The notes beneath the pieces are model-generated. The model was not told where the DNA came from and ran no database searches. It saw nothing but the letters and a program-made list of their open reading frames with translations. 64,000 nucleotides of DNA from Pseudomonadota bacterium (GTDB lineage: Bacteria; Desulfobacterota; Desulfobulbia; Desulfobulbales; Desulfocapsaceae): positions 36,484-100,483 of the forward strand of contig JAEYNP010000086.1 in assembly GCA_023412495.1 (NCBI GenBank). Reading direction: 5' to 3'. Positions 45,937-55,901 of this stretch are shown here, in pieces (position 1 is the first letter of the stretch; each line of letters begins with the position of its first letter). A program made the position numbers and the translations under genes.

Positions 45937-48372
45937 ATGGATTTGTTCAGCCGTCTGGGGAAGAGGATTCGACGATTTCGCAATGCCGTAAGCCGGAGCG
46001 AGTGGGCGGTGCGCCATCTCCGGACAAAACAGTTGGAACCGAACCATAACGCGCATGCACCGGGAGTTCTGATGATTCAGATCGACGGTCTCGGTTACGA
46101 TCAGCTGCTGCGCGCCTTTGAAAAGAAGAAATTACCCTTTCTGCGGCGATTGATCCGTCGCGATCATTTTGTCCTCCGGAAGTTTTATTCCGGCCTGCCG
46201 TCGACCACGGCTGCCGTGCAGGTGGAGCTCTTCTACGGCGTGAAATGTGCCGTGCCCGCGGTGAAGTATTACGATCGATTGGAACGCCGGGAAAAAAACA
46301 TGCTGAACCCGGAGGATGTCGATGCCCTTTCGGCAAAGTTCGCAAGAAATCACAGGGGGCTGCTCAAGGGCGGGAGTTCCTATTCGAACATCTACTCCGG
46401 CGGCGCCAGGGAGGCGCTCTTCTGCATCCAGACGATGAAGCTGGAGTCGATTTTTCGCGGCGTACAGCTGAGAAAAATCTTTTGGTTCTTCATTCTCTAC
46501 TTCGGCAAAATCCTCCGTATCGCCGGTCTGGCGGTGATCGAGATCGGCCTTGCCGTCGTCGACTTCCTCCGGGGAATCCTCGCCGGAAGAAACCCTTTCA
46601 AGGAGCTGAATTTCATCCTGTCGCGGATCGCCGCCTGCACCATCCTGCGGGAACTGATACGGGTCCATGTCAAGATCGACATTGCCCGTGGTGTGCCGAT
46701 CATCCATGCCAACTTTATCGGATATGACGAGCACTCTCACCGCCGCGGCCCCTCTTCCGCCTTTGCGCTCTGGGCCCTGGAGGGGATCGAGGGGGGCATC
46801 AAGGATATCATGCACAAGGCGATGCGCTCGGAGAAACGGGACTACCATATCATTATCTACTCCGACCACGGACAGGAATGGACCGTGCCGTTTTCAAACC
46901 GGACGGGCAAGCCTCTCCGGGAAACTGTCCGGGAGGTCTTTCGTGAGGGACCTCTGCAAAGCGCAGACTTTGTCGAAACCTACGATGTTGTGTCTTTCTA
47001 CAAACTCAATAAGCGAAGCAGGGGCATAACGAGGGTTGCGAGTCGGAAAGACGCATCGTCCAAGAACGGAGCCCCACCCGAAGACGAAGAATCCTCGGAA
47101 AACGGGGAGGAGATCGGCGGTAATACGGTTCATGTCACGGCCATGGGCCCGCTCGGTCATATCTACCTGCCGATCCGGCCCGAGAAAGACGATATGCGCC
47201 GGTACGCAGCCCGTCTGGTCGAGGCCGGCATCCCCCTCGTGCTGTATGTGCAAAACGAGGAGATACGATGCGCCACCAGGACGGGCGAGGACAGCCTCGC
47301 CGCCAAGGCGCCGGAGGTGTTGGGGGAGAATCACCCCCTTCAACAGGAAGTAACGAGGGATATGGAGTCACTCTGCCGCCATGTTCATAGCGGAGACTTC
47401 ATTATCTCCGGCTGGCAGGCCGATGGTCGGCCGCTGACATTCCCGATCGAGAACGGCTCCCATGGCGGACCGGGCAGGAACGAAACCGGAGGATTCGTAA
47501 TCCTGCCGGATACCATGGAAACTGCCGGGAAAACTATCCTGCGGGCGCTGGATCTGAGGCTTCAGGTCAAGACGATTCTCGAGAAAAGATTCCCCTCCTT
47601 CGTTCCGGTCGTGAGAAAATCCGACCACACGCCGGAAATCATCAGGGTCATGTCGTACAATATCCATAGTTGCCTGGGTATGGACGGGAAGCTTTTTCCG
47701 GCCCGGGTAGCAAGGATTATCGGCCGCCGTTCCCCGGATATCGTGGCCCTGCAGGAGGTTGACAGGAACATGGAGCGCACCGCCAATGAAGATCAGGCAA
47801 GCCTGATCGCCGAGCAACTGGAAATGCAAAGTATCTTTCTGCCCCTGTGGAAAGCCGGCGCAGGAGAATACGGCCTGGCGGTTCTCAGCCGTTACCCGAT
47901 GCAGGTGATGAGCTTCAACATCCTGCCGCAGTTGAAGTCTCAGTACTCCACGGAGCGCAGGGGGCTGATGTGGTTGCGGCTCGACACCCACGCCGGCCCG
48001 CTGCATTTTTTCAATACGCATCTGAGCTATCTCAAAAGGGAAGCCCTCCTGCAGATGAAACATATCGTCGAAGGCGGCACCCTGGATTCTCTGCCTTCCT
48101 CGGAGCCGGTGATCTTCTGCGGCGATCTCAACAGCAGCAGCAGTTCCCTGGCGTATTCCCTGTTATCCCGGAAGCTGAAGGATTCCCAGAAGATTTCGCC
48201 GAGCCCTACCTTTATTTCTCCTTATCCGCTCTTGAGACTCGACTACATCTTTCATTCGCATCATCTGGCGCCGGTGCGGACCGCCGTGATCAACGATTGG
48301 GAGTGCAGGCTCGCTTCCGATCATCTGCCGGTATCGAGCATCTTCGTCCACGATCCGGAAATCAAAGTGTAA
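45937..48372 (+). CDS. Fusion of an alkaline-phosphatase-superfamily phosphodiesterase and an EEP (endonuclease/exonuclease/phosphatase) domain
   Basis: 811 residues. The N-terminal domain has metal and nucleophile motifs of type I phosphodiesterases: QIDGLGYDQL, GLPSTTAA, YDEHSHRRGP and YSDHGQE. It is interrupted near residues 175-215 by a hydrophobic stretch that could insert in the membrane. From about residue 570 an EEP domain follows: SYNIHSC (Asn575), ALQEVDRN, FFNTHLSY, CGDLNSSSS and ASDHLPV (His796). Both active sites look intact. EEP enzymes and this phosphodiesterase type act on phosphodiesters, possibly of phospholipids; two TVP38 proteins flank it. TATAAT at 45908 may be its -10 box. 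Confidence 0.88.
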   Translation: MDLFSRLGKRIRRFRNAVSRSEWAVRHLRTKQLEPNHNAHAPGVLMIQIDGLGYDQLLRAFEKKKLPFLRRLIRRDHFVLRKFYSGLPSTTAAVQVELFYGVKCAVPAVKYYDRLERREKNMLNPEDVDALSAKFARNHRGLLKGGSSYSNIYSGGAREALFCIQTMKLESIFRGVQLRKIFWFFILYFGKILRIAGLAVIEIGLAVVDFLRGILAGRNPFKELNFILSRIAACTILRELIRVHVKIDIARGVPIIHANFIGYDEHSHRRGPSSAFALWALEGIEGGIKDIMHKAMRSEKRDYHIIIYSDHGQEWTVPFSNRTGKPLRETVREVFREGPLQSADFVETYDVVSFYKLNKRSRGITRVASRKDASSKNGAPPEDEESSENGEEIGGNTVHVTAMGPLGHIYLPIRPEKDDMRRYAARLVEAGIPLVLYVQNEEIRCATRTGEDSLAAKAPEVLGENHPLQQEVTRDMESLCRHVHSGDFIISGWQADGRPLTFPIENGSHGGPGRNETGGFVILPDTMETAGKTILRALDLRLQVKTILEKRFPSFVPVVRKSDHTPEIIRVMSYNIHSCLGMDGKLFPARVARIIGRRSPDIVALQEVDRNMERTANEDQASLIAEQLEMQSIFLPLWKAGAGEYGLAVLSRYPMQVMSFNILPQLKSQYSTERRGLMWLRLDTHAGPLHFFNTHLSYLKREALLQMKHIVEGGTLDSLPSSEPVIFCGDLNSSSSSLAYSLLSRKLKDSQKISPSPTFISPYPLLRLDYIFHSHHLAPVRTAVINDWECRLASDHLPVSSIFVHDPEIKV

Positions 48373-48386
48373 CAACTGAACAAACA

Positions 48387-49061
48387 ATGGTTATAGAAGA
48401 AGGACGGCATCCAGGAAAAACGCGAGGCAGATCGACGATTATCAGCGGTCTTCTGGTCATTCTGCTGATTGCCGGCGGATACCTGCTGTATGGCTTCGAA
48501 TTATTCGGGAATTTGAAAGCTTATCTGGAGAGCCACATCCACCCGGCGCTTTTTATCGCCATGATGGCAATGCTGCCGGTCGTGGGGGCGCCGATCAGTC
48601 CTTTCCTCCTCCTGGTGGGGATGAAGTTCGGGGTTCTCGCCGGAATATTGCTGTCGGCCTTGCTCATGGGCTTTCATATGGCCGTCACCTACTATTTCGT
48701 CAATTCGCTCCTGCGCGAGCGGATCTGCCGCCTGCTGCAGCGCCACAACGTCTCGGCGCCGACAATCCTCACCAACTACGCCACCTGGCAGGCCGTGGTG
48801 TTCATGCTCATTCCAGGCGTTCCATACGTGTTGAAAAACAATCTGCTGGCCCTGGCGGGATACCGTTTCGCTCCCTACATGGCCATCACCTGGGCGACCC
48901 AGTACGGACGCGGCATTCCCGTGATCGTCCTGGGCGGGGCAGTGATAGAGATGGATCTGACCATCCTGGGCGTCGCCCTCCTCCTCCTGCTCATGGCTTA
49001 TTTTCTCCAACGTTATGTGAGAAAAAGATTTCTGGCGAAGGGCGATAACGGTTTACAGTGA
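48387..49061 (+). CDS. TVP38/TMEM64-family membrane protein
   Basis: 224 residues with about five helices and the VTT/SNARE-associated core (LPVVGAPISPFLLLVGMKFGVLAGILLSALLMGF; MLIPGVPYVLKNNLLALAGYRF). The family includes DedA/TMEM41B-type proteins, some of which move phospholipids between leaflets. It starts 14 nt after the phosphodiesterase-EEP gene, so the two are co-transcribed. With the fused TVP38 domain two genes upstream, the locus holds two such proteins. Confidence 0.87.
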   Translation: MVIEEGRHPGKTRGRSTIISGLLVILLIAGGYLLYGFELFGNLKAYLESHIHPALFIAMMAMLPVVGAPISPFLLLVGMKFGVLAGILLSALLMGFHMAVTYYFVNSLLRERICRLLQRHNVSAPTILTNYATWQAVVFMLIPGVPYVLKNNLLALAGYRFAPYMAITWATQYGRGIPVIVLGGAVIEMDLTILGVALLLLLMAYFLQRYVRKRFLAKGDNGLQ

Positions 49062-49104
49062 CACATGCCTCGCACTGGAACCGCTTTCTCAGAGTTGTAC
49101 AAGA

Positions 49105-51465
49105 TCAGTCGCTCGGCTTCGGTTGTCCTGACCGGTGCATTACATAAAGTCTCCGGCTGATGCCATAATAGATTTTTGCTGCGTACACGGCCAAAAGTAC
49201 AAATGCCGCGAAAGTATGCACGATGGAACAAATGTACAACAGGTCGACATGGAGGTGTTCTCTGAAAATCATCGCCGAACCGGTCAAGGCCATAAGTACG
49301 ATAACGTGCTTGTCGCCCGGCAGACACAGATAACAAAGATCAAGATCGTGTCGGGCGAAGAGTCTCCGGCTCACCGCAAAACAGCCGATAATAGACAGCA
49401 GGAAAACAACCCCGCCGCTCCAGTGCAGGATGACAGCCGCCTCGGGAGATTGAAAGAAGACATGAATTATGTGGTTGTTATTGAAGAAAAAAAGCATCCC
49501 CGTCAGAGCAAGAAAGAGAAAGCTCAGGTTGCGAACCAATAGCATCAGCGCGACCAGCGGCAGCATCTCGGCATTGTGGAACGGCTCGTCGCGAGGCGGC
49601 TTACGATTCTCGTAGAACAGCATCAAAATGAAAACTGTCGAAAACAGCAGAGGTATCAGATACTTCTTGGTCCAGTTGTACTGGTGCATTTTTCTGAGAT
49701 AATAGACGGTGGTATCGACCCTCTCCGGGAGCGTGCGGAAATGTGAGGGGATTTCGCCTTTCCTTTTGCCGGCCAGCCAGCTGGAGAAGATTGCCGCCCT
49801 CTCAGAGTGACAATCCGCGCAGCCTCTTGCGCCCAGAGCCATATGTATGGGCGCCACATTGTGACTGATATTGAAGTCATTACGCTCGGATGGCCAGGCA
49901 GTATCCTTTTCCTTAACGACGCCATTGATGGAATCGAGGGAGTAGATCATGCCGTTGCTATGGTAACAGGGGTGCACTTTGCCAAATCGGGGATTGTCTT
50001 GAAGTGTCGCGGAAAGGGCCCTGAGCATCTCGTGGATTTCATCCAGAGTGTTGATCAGAGGCTCTCCGGGGCGTTCCTGGCGGACGCGGTTGCGCACCAG
50101 ATGGTAACCCTTCTCTATTTCTTTTGCAAAGAGAGGGATATACATCCCTTCTGCCTCTCTATTGGTATAGAGATTCGGCTGGAATGAGTTGACTGGATAC
50201 AGTTTATTGTCCGGCCCCAGGATCATTTCCGGAAACCACAGCAATTCTTCTCCGACCTTCTTTGCGCCGTCTCTTGGATATACCCTTACCTTCCCGCTCG
50301 AAACATCGAGACCGGATGCCGATGAACGCCCCAGCTGAGGTATGTGGCAGGCCTCACAGGAGAGTTTCTCCAGGTGGTTGGGGCGGACGGCTCGGTGTGC
50401 CGGTTTCGGCGCGCCCATATACCCGGTTTCATGACAGACCTTGCAGGTGCGCATCGTGTTGTCCAGATCGTCGCGGACGGTGGAAAGGTTTTCTTTCCCT
50501 TTGGCGATTTGATGTTCCCTGTTGCCGGGATGGCAAGCGGCGCACTTGATATTTCGCGCATTATGGAGGTCGTGATTGCTGTGGTCATTCCAGGAGAAGC
50601 CCCTCTTGATCATATCGGCCGGGCCATGGCAGTACAGGCAATTCTCCGACTCGGGCTCCGACTCGAGGTTCAACACGATTTTGCCGTCTTCGTTGAAAAA
50701 CCGCTTGTTGTAGACAACCCTTGGGTTTTCGCCGTCCTTCACGGCCCCTTTTACCAGGCCGACTCCGGATCCGGCCACGATAGCCCACTGAAAATTCAGT
50801 TTTTCAAAGCTCTTGATTCGTTCTTTGAAAAGATACCTCGGCAGATGGCAGATCAGGCAGTCTGCTTCGATCACCCCGGTTTTATCCCACTTGCTTTGAA
50901 AATAGTCCCCGTCGAGTGAAGTCGACAGGCCGGGATTGTTCCGGAGGTGAAGGTCGTATCGGTAACCGTCGCGGTCATATTCCAGCCCGCCCCCGCCGGG
51001 ATGGCAGCCTCCGCAGCCGGGCTTACCGGTGTCCGCGTCGGAACCGGCAGTGATCCAGCTGAAGGGGGTAAGGTCGATCTCTTCTGCAAAGCGGTTGTTT
51101 TTTTTCGCCAACTGGCGAAAGGAGGGAGGTCAGTGCTTACCGAGCATGCCGTCGGAGAGTTCCCAGGGTTTCCCGTCATTGTAGGTGTCGCTTATCCGGT
51201 CCCAGCCCTGCTGGAAATGGAAGCCTTTCGTGATTTCATTGTAGTCGTGACAGGCTCCGCATGTCTGGCGGGTACTGAAAGGTCTATCGCCGTTTTTACC
51301 CGTCAATGGATTAATTATTTCGCCTGAATTAGTGCGTAGATAAAAAGAGCCGCAGGTTTTTGATTCCGCCATGACTCTTGGGCAGAACACGGCACTATAA
51401 AACAATAAAATAAATAGTACTATAGTGGTTAGGTTGAAATTTTTTTCTGTCATAATCAGATTCAT
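49105..51465 (-). CDS. Octahaem c-type cytochrome with C-terminal membrane domain and an in-frame TGA (candidate selenoprotein)
   Basis: One frame of 787 codons, open except for TGA at 51132-51130 (residue 112). Before it: a signal peptide and haem motif CGACH (69-73). After it: seven more CxxCH motifs (CGGCH, CLICH, CLYCH, CAACH, CKVCH, CEACH, CADCH) and, from about residue 590, several membrane helices with histidines like a cytochrome b561-type domain. The part after TGA has only a TTG start with no ribosome-binding site and no signal peptide, though its haems need export. A hairpin starts 9 nt after TGA with loop AGUU. Read-through as selenocysteine is therefore likely; a recent nonsense mutation is the alternative. 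Confidence 0.8.
51103..51132 (-). promoter_or_regulatory. Candidate bacterial SECIS element with its TGA codon
   Basis: On the mRNA strand: TGA, then CCTCCCTCC, then TTTCGCC-AGTT-GGCGAAA, a perfect 7-bp stem. The apical loop begins 16 nt after the TGA and has G in its second position. Bacterial SECIS rules, as I recall them, ask for a loop 16-37 nt after the TGA with G in the first two loop bases. SelB binding is inference. Confidence 0.6.
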
Positions 51466-52054
51466 TTAGAATGATGAATAAACAGAGAGAAATTGTCTAC
51501 AGTATTCGGTCGAATAGTTCAGGGATGTTCTTCAAAAAACGAGCCAGGAGATTTTTTTTCTGATTGGAATTCTTGTAATGTATCCCGGGATCTATCGACC
51601 CAACAGCCGAGATGTAAATTTTGCGCCGTGACAGTTACTGAGACGTGACAGTGCCATCAGCCGAGCGATGTCACATGGCGGAATGCCCGCCTGATTGCCA
51701 AGTGGTAATCGTTCACCAGGACAAGTCTTATCCTATCGGTATCGGGATCGACACCGAAGTCCAGAGCCTTATATCCAGCAGGGATTTGAACGGTCACCTC
51801 GCATACACGCGATTTTTCTTTCGATACCGATACCGATCCTAATTCAGGTATACCGGTTAACGATTACGCCAAGTGCATTCGCCTTGGATGCGTTCAGATA
51901 CATGTTGTCAGGTGTCCGAGACTGTAGAATTTTCGTTCAGCAGGTGAAAAGAGAGTTTGAGGCTAAGATTATTCGCTTGAAATAGCTATATACAAATGGT
52001 AGGATTATGTACCTATTATTGCGCATAAAAAGATAATGCTGGTCGTATATTGCT
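51466..52054. other. Non-coding gap of 589 bp with an inverted repeat
   Basis: No convincing gene. TCGGTATCGGGATCG (51736-51750) pairs with CGATACCGATACCGA (51822-51836) with one mismatch. Short open frames here are low-complexity products of the repeated ATCGGT/ACCGAT words. The gap should contain the promoters of the cytochrome gene (minus) and the sensor kinase (plus). Confidence 0.5.
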
Positions 52055-53773
52055 ATGATATTCGAACAGGATAAATTTCTTGCGAAAATACATAATCATC
52101 TCGTTGGGACTGGGATTTTCTTTATCGGTCTCTTCTGGTTGATCGAATCGATTCTGCACTGCTATTTTGTCGGGGGGCATTTCCTCGCAAACACCCTCTA
52201 TCCAGATGGTCATGAGCTGTGGATGAGATTTGTCGTTGTGGTGCTGCTGTCCCTCTTCATTCTCTATGGCAAGAATGCCATCGACCACGTCCGGCAGTTC
52301 GAGTCGGACTTAGCGGTACGGGAAAAAGAGACACAGCAGATCCTGGCCGAGTTGCATCAAATATTCCGAACCGCCTCGGTGGGCATGAGGCTGATAGATA
52401 GAAACTTCAATATCGTCAAGATAAATGAAACTTTCTCCAGGATGGTCGGAGTCGTGCCCGAAAACGCTGTAGGTAGAAAATGTTTCGATATTTTTGCCGG
52501 CAATATGTGTCACAGCGTCGATTGTCCTTTACAGATGGTTCTCGATGGCCGGGAAGTGGGAGAGTATGAGGTGAGCAAAACCCTTGCAGATGGTTCCGTT
52601 CTTATCTGCAACCTGACCGTTTCGCGCTTTGAGGAAGCCGACGGTAATATAGGAATCGTGGAGGCATTCAAGGACATCACCGAATTTCGAAACATCCAGA
52701 ATATTCTCAAGTCAGAGCGCGACCTGCTGCACCGTATCCTTTTTCAGCAGCTTGAGTGCGTCGGGATCGTCAACAGCCGCTATATCTTGGAATATCAGAA
52801 CGAGGTGCTGAAGAAAAGAGCAAGTGGGAAGTATGATGGTCTTTGTTATGAAATCCTCCGCGAAATGAAGGAGCCTTGTCCCGATTGTCTCATGCAGAAA
52901 GCTATACTGACGGAAAAAATCCAACGGCACGAGTATGACAACAACTACGGTAAATGGTTCCAGTGCACCTACACCCCGTTTGTCGACAACAATGGTGAAA
53001 AAAAAGCATTGGTTTCGTGCCTGGATATTACGGAAAGCAAAAATTCCATCGCCGCGGCAATTCATTCCGAACGTCTGGCAGAACTTGGGGAACTGGCCGC
53101 CGGTGTAGCGCATGAGATCAACAATCCGATCAATGGCATTATCAATTACGCCCAGATCATTGCCAATAAGACGCAGCCAGGCGATCAAATGAATGTTATT
53201 TCCCATCGAATAATCAGGGAAGGCGACAGAATTGCCGGTATCGTTGCAAGCTTGCTCTCGTTTTCACGGCAGGGAAACGAGAATCGCTGTCTGATCGGCC
53301 TTGAGGATCTTCTCCGTGAGACGCTGACGTTGACAGGTGCTCAGCTAAGGAAGGATGGTATTGTCCTGTCCGTCAATATAAAAAATGACCTCTCTCCGGT
53401 TTTTGCCGTCGCACAGGAAATAGAGCAAGTTTTCCTGAATATCATCAACAACAGCCGCTACGCCCTGAACGTAAAGTATCCGCACGGAGGCGAGATGAAA
53501 AAGCTGGCAATCGATATCGGCGTTCTGAACATCGATGGGGACACGGTCGTGAGGACCAGTTTCACGGATTATGGGACAGGCATTCCCGCAAAGATCATCG
53601 AAAAAGTCTGCAACCCTTTCTTTTCGACCAAACCGACAGGGAAAGGTACCGGCCTGGGTTTGACGATCAGCCATAAAATTATCGATAAGCACGGTGGTAA
53701 TATGTTCTTTGAGAGCACCGATGGGGAACACACCAGGGTAGTTGTCGATCTGCCTGTCTTCCTGCCGAATTGA
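52055..53773 (+). CDS. Membrane PAS-domain sensor histidine kinase
   Basis: 572 residues. Two N-terminal helices (TGIFFIGLFWLIESILHC and WMRFVVVVLLSLFILYG) flank a short loop. A PAS domain follows (about 100-215) with cysteines at MCHSVDCP that could bind a metal or cluster. A second PAS-like domain contains MKEPCPDCLM, and then come HisKA (His353 in GVAHEINNP) and HATPase_c (INNSRYAL, DYGTGI, GTGLGL). The cysteine pairs suggest redox or metal sensing (inference). The sigma-54 regulator gene starts 40 nt after its stop, so they form a two-component operon. Confidence 0.92.
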   Translation: MIFEQDKFLAKIHNHLVGTGIFFIGLFWLIESILHCYFVGGHFLANTLYPDGHELWMRFVVVVLLSLFILYGKNAIDHVRQFESDLAVREKETQQILAELHQIFRTASVGMRLIDRNFNIVKINETFSRMVGVVPENAVGRKCFDIFAGNMCHSVDCPLQMVLDGREVGEYEVSKTLADGSVLICNLTVSRFEEADGNIGIVEAFKDITEFRNIQNILKSERDLLHRILFQQLECVGIVNSRYILEYQNEVLKKRASGKYDGLCYEILREMKEPCPDCLMQKAILTEKIQRHEYDNNYGKWFQCTYTPFVDNNGEKKALVSCLDITESKNSIAAAIHSERLAELGELAAGVAHEINNPINGIINYAQIIANKTQPGDQMNVISHRIIREGDRIAGIVASLLSFSRQGNENRCLIGLEDLLRETLTLTGAQLRKDGIVLSVNIKNDLSPVFAVAQEIEQVFLNIINNSRYALNVKYPHGGEMKKLAIDIGVLNIDGDTVVRTSFTDYGTGIPAKIIEKVCNPFFSTKPTGKGTGLGLTISHKIIDKHGGNMFFESTDGEHTRVVVDLPVFLPN

Positions 53774-53813
53774 TTATGACGTAATTTCCAAGGCTTATGA
53801 AGAGTTGAGTGAT

Positions 53814-55541
53814 ATGGGCACACTCTCCTCCGATAAATCGGAGAAAAGAAAGATCCTGGTGGTCGACGACGAGGACTCCATCCGCTACACGATGGAGATT
53901 TTTCTCGGAGAAGAAGGGTACGAGGTAGCCTCCGCAGAGAGCTATGAGGAGGCCCTTTTGCTCATGTCGGGGATGGTGTACGACCTCATGTTCATTGACA
54001 TCGTCATGCGGGGCAAATCCGGTATCGAACTTCTCCGCACCATCAAAGAAAAAGATCCCAATGCTCAGGCTATTATCATAACCGGAGCCCCGACCGCCGA
54101 AACGGCGGCTGAGGCCCTGCGGCTCGGAGCCCTGGACTATATTGTCAAGCCGATCCGTCAGCACGATTTGCTCAAGATCGTGCGCCTTGCTTTCAGCCAT
54201 AAGCTACTCTCGGAGGAAAAGGAACGCTACCGCTTGAACCTGGAGGCGATCTTCGCTAGCATCCAAGATGGGGTGGTCACTGTGGATGAAAGAACCGGGT
54301 TTGTCGATATCAACAGGGCGGCAATCCAGCTCTGCGGTTACGGAAAAGATTATCTGGCTGCGATGCCTCTCGGATCGGGCAACAAAGAATGCAGCGCTGC
54401 CTGCATCGATATTCTCCAAAATGTCTTGTCAGGGAAAAAGGCGGAGGCGGTACGATATATCGAGTGCCGACGCAGGAACCGCCAGAACCAGGTTGTCAGC
54501 GTCAGCGCGTCGCCCATGCTCGATACCACCGGTCGTTTTCTGGGCGGGGTCATGGTGCTGCGCGATGAGACGCGGTTGTATCATCTGGAAAAGAACATGA
54601 AGGAGGATAAGGCCTTTACCCGTATGATCGGAGTGGGTGAGCAGATGAGAAAGATAAAAAATCTCATCAGGGCCCTGGCTGATGTCCAGACGACCGTATT
54701 GATTACAGGTGAGAGCGGGACCGGCAAGGAACTTGCTGTAGAGGCCCTGCACTCCGCGGGAGACCGCAGCAGCCGACCGCTTGTGAGAGTGAACTGCGGC
54801 GCTCTTGCCGACAGTATTCTGGAGAGCGAGTTATTCGGTCATGTGCAGGGAGCTTTTACCGGGGCAGTCAAGGACAGGACCGGCAGATTCCACCTGGCCA
54901 ACGGAGGCATTATCTTTCTCGACGAGATAGGCGACATCTCCCCCAAAATGCAGCTGCAGCTGCTGAGGGTAATAGAGACGATGTCGTTCGAAAAGGTCGG
55001 CAGCTCGAGAACTGAGCAGGTGGATGTCAGGGTGGTGGCGGCTACAAACCGGGATCTTGCGGCGAAAGTGGCGGCGGGGGATTATCGAGCGGACCTCTAC
55101 TACCGCCTGAAAGTTGTAGAAATCAAGCTGCCTCCTCTCCGGGAGCGAAAAGAGGATATCTTCCTGCTGACGGCCAGTATGATTCAAAAATTCAATAAAA
55201 AGTTCAAAAAGGATATCAAGACCGTCTCTTCCGATGTTGAAAGACTTTTTCGCCTGTACTCGTGGCCGGGAAATGTCCGTGAGTTGGAAAACAGTATCGA
55301 GCACTCTTTCATACTTTGCGACCAGAACGTCATTGCCGTCTCCCATCTACCGGCCGAGCTCCGGCATTGGTATGAACACGGGTGTGAACCACCCCGGCAG
55401 TATGACGACGAAAGCGAAGCTGAGGCTATCGAGAAGGCCTTGGAAAAAACGGACGGCAACAAGGCAAAAGCGGCCAGGCTTCTTTCCATGAGTCGGCGAA
55501 CTATATACCGTAAGATGAATAAATACAAAATCGACGGTTGA
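53814..55541 (+). CDS. Sigma-54-dependent response regulator with receiver, PAS, AAA+ and HTH domains
   Basis: 575 residues. Receiver Asp62 (FIDIVMRG); a PAS domain between the receiver and AAA+ parts (about 140-260), which is an uncommon addition; Walker A GESGTGKE at 299-306; GAFTGA at 346-351; and a C-terminal Fis-type helix-turn-helix (KAKAARLLSMSRRTIYRKMNKY). The PAS domain may add a second input. The ATG at 53814 is chosen as it directly precedes the receiver domain. It is the likely activator of the two giant exoprotein genes downstream and perhaps of the octahaem cytochrome upstream. Confidence 0.93.
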   Translation: MGTLSSDKSEKRKILVVDDEDSIRYTMEIFLGEEGYEVASAESYEEALLLMSGMVYDLMFIDIVMRGKSGIELLRTIKEKDPNAQAIIITGAPTAETAAEALRLGALDYIVKPIRQHDLLKIVRLAFSHKLLSEEKERYRLNLEAIFASIQDGVVTVDERTGFVDINRAAIQLCGYGKDYLAAMPLGSGNKECSAACIDILQNVLSGKKAEAVRYIECRRRNRQNQVVSVSASPMLDTTGRFLGGVMVLRDETRLYHLEKNMKEDKAFTRMIGVGEQMRKIKNLIRALADVQTTVLITGESGTGKELAVEALHSAGDRSSRPLVRVNCGALADSILESELFGHVQGAFTGAVKDRTGRFHLANGGIIFLDEIGDISPKMQLQLLRVIETMSFEKVGSSRTEQVDVRVVAATNRDLAAKVAAGDYRADLYYRLKVVEIKLPPLRERKEDIFLLTASMIQKFNKKFKKDIKTVSSDVERLFRLYSWPGNVRELENSIEHSFILCDQNVIAVSHLPAELRHWYEHGCEPPRQYDDESEAEAIEKALEKTDGNKAKAARLLSMSRRTIYRKMNKYKIDG

Positions 55542-55615
55542 TTTTTTTATTCGAAATTCGCCGCCCCCCCTCTGAAACACTCCTCCCTGTCTCTCCGTCT
55601 TCTTGATTTTCTCCC

Positions 55616-55677
55616 TTGCCTGGGCAATGGCACGCTTGGTGTGTCGCAGAACTGTGCCAAAGGACACAGGCTTGCCG
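55616..55677 (+). promoter_or_regulatory. Candidate sigma-54 promoter and palindromes before the exoprotein genes
   Basis: GG at 55662-55663 and GC at 55674-55675 are exactly 10 bp apart, and the -12 half is TTGC; the -24 half is otherwise poor. Just upstream are TTGCC-TG-GGCAA (55616-55627) and TGGCAC-N20-GTGCCA (55628-55659), possible activator sites. The neighbouring sigma-54 regulator is the main support. The rest of the 360-bp gap contains nothing else I can name. Confidence 0.35.
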
Positions 55678-55901
55678 CAAGAAGCCCTCCGTCTCCTCAT
55701 CTCTCCGATAAAAAGGCAATAAATTCATTTAATAGGCAAGGCTTCAAGGCCTGCCCATAGTCAGTCGATTGGTATATTTCTTGTTAGGTGAAGGCGTCGG
55801 ACAGGCTTGGGTGAATACCGGAACTTTCCGGGACACCCCATTATCACACATCACACGTACAGCTCCCCGGGAGTCTTCAGCAGGGAGAAAGGAGAAAAGC
55901 G

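Noticed and set aside
51676..51691. GG-N10-GC site (TGGCGGAATGCCCGCC) as a sigma-54 promoter for the kinase
   Set aside because: Only the invariant dinucleotides and TGGC match; the -12 half is CCGC instead of TTGC and it lies 360 bp from the gene.
51645..51985. Two overlapping short plus-strand frames before the sensor kinase
   Set aside because: They are translations of repeated ATCGGT/ACCGAT words and lack ribosome-binding sites or homology.
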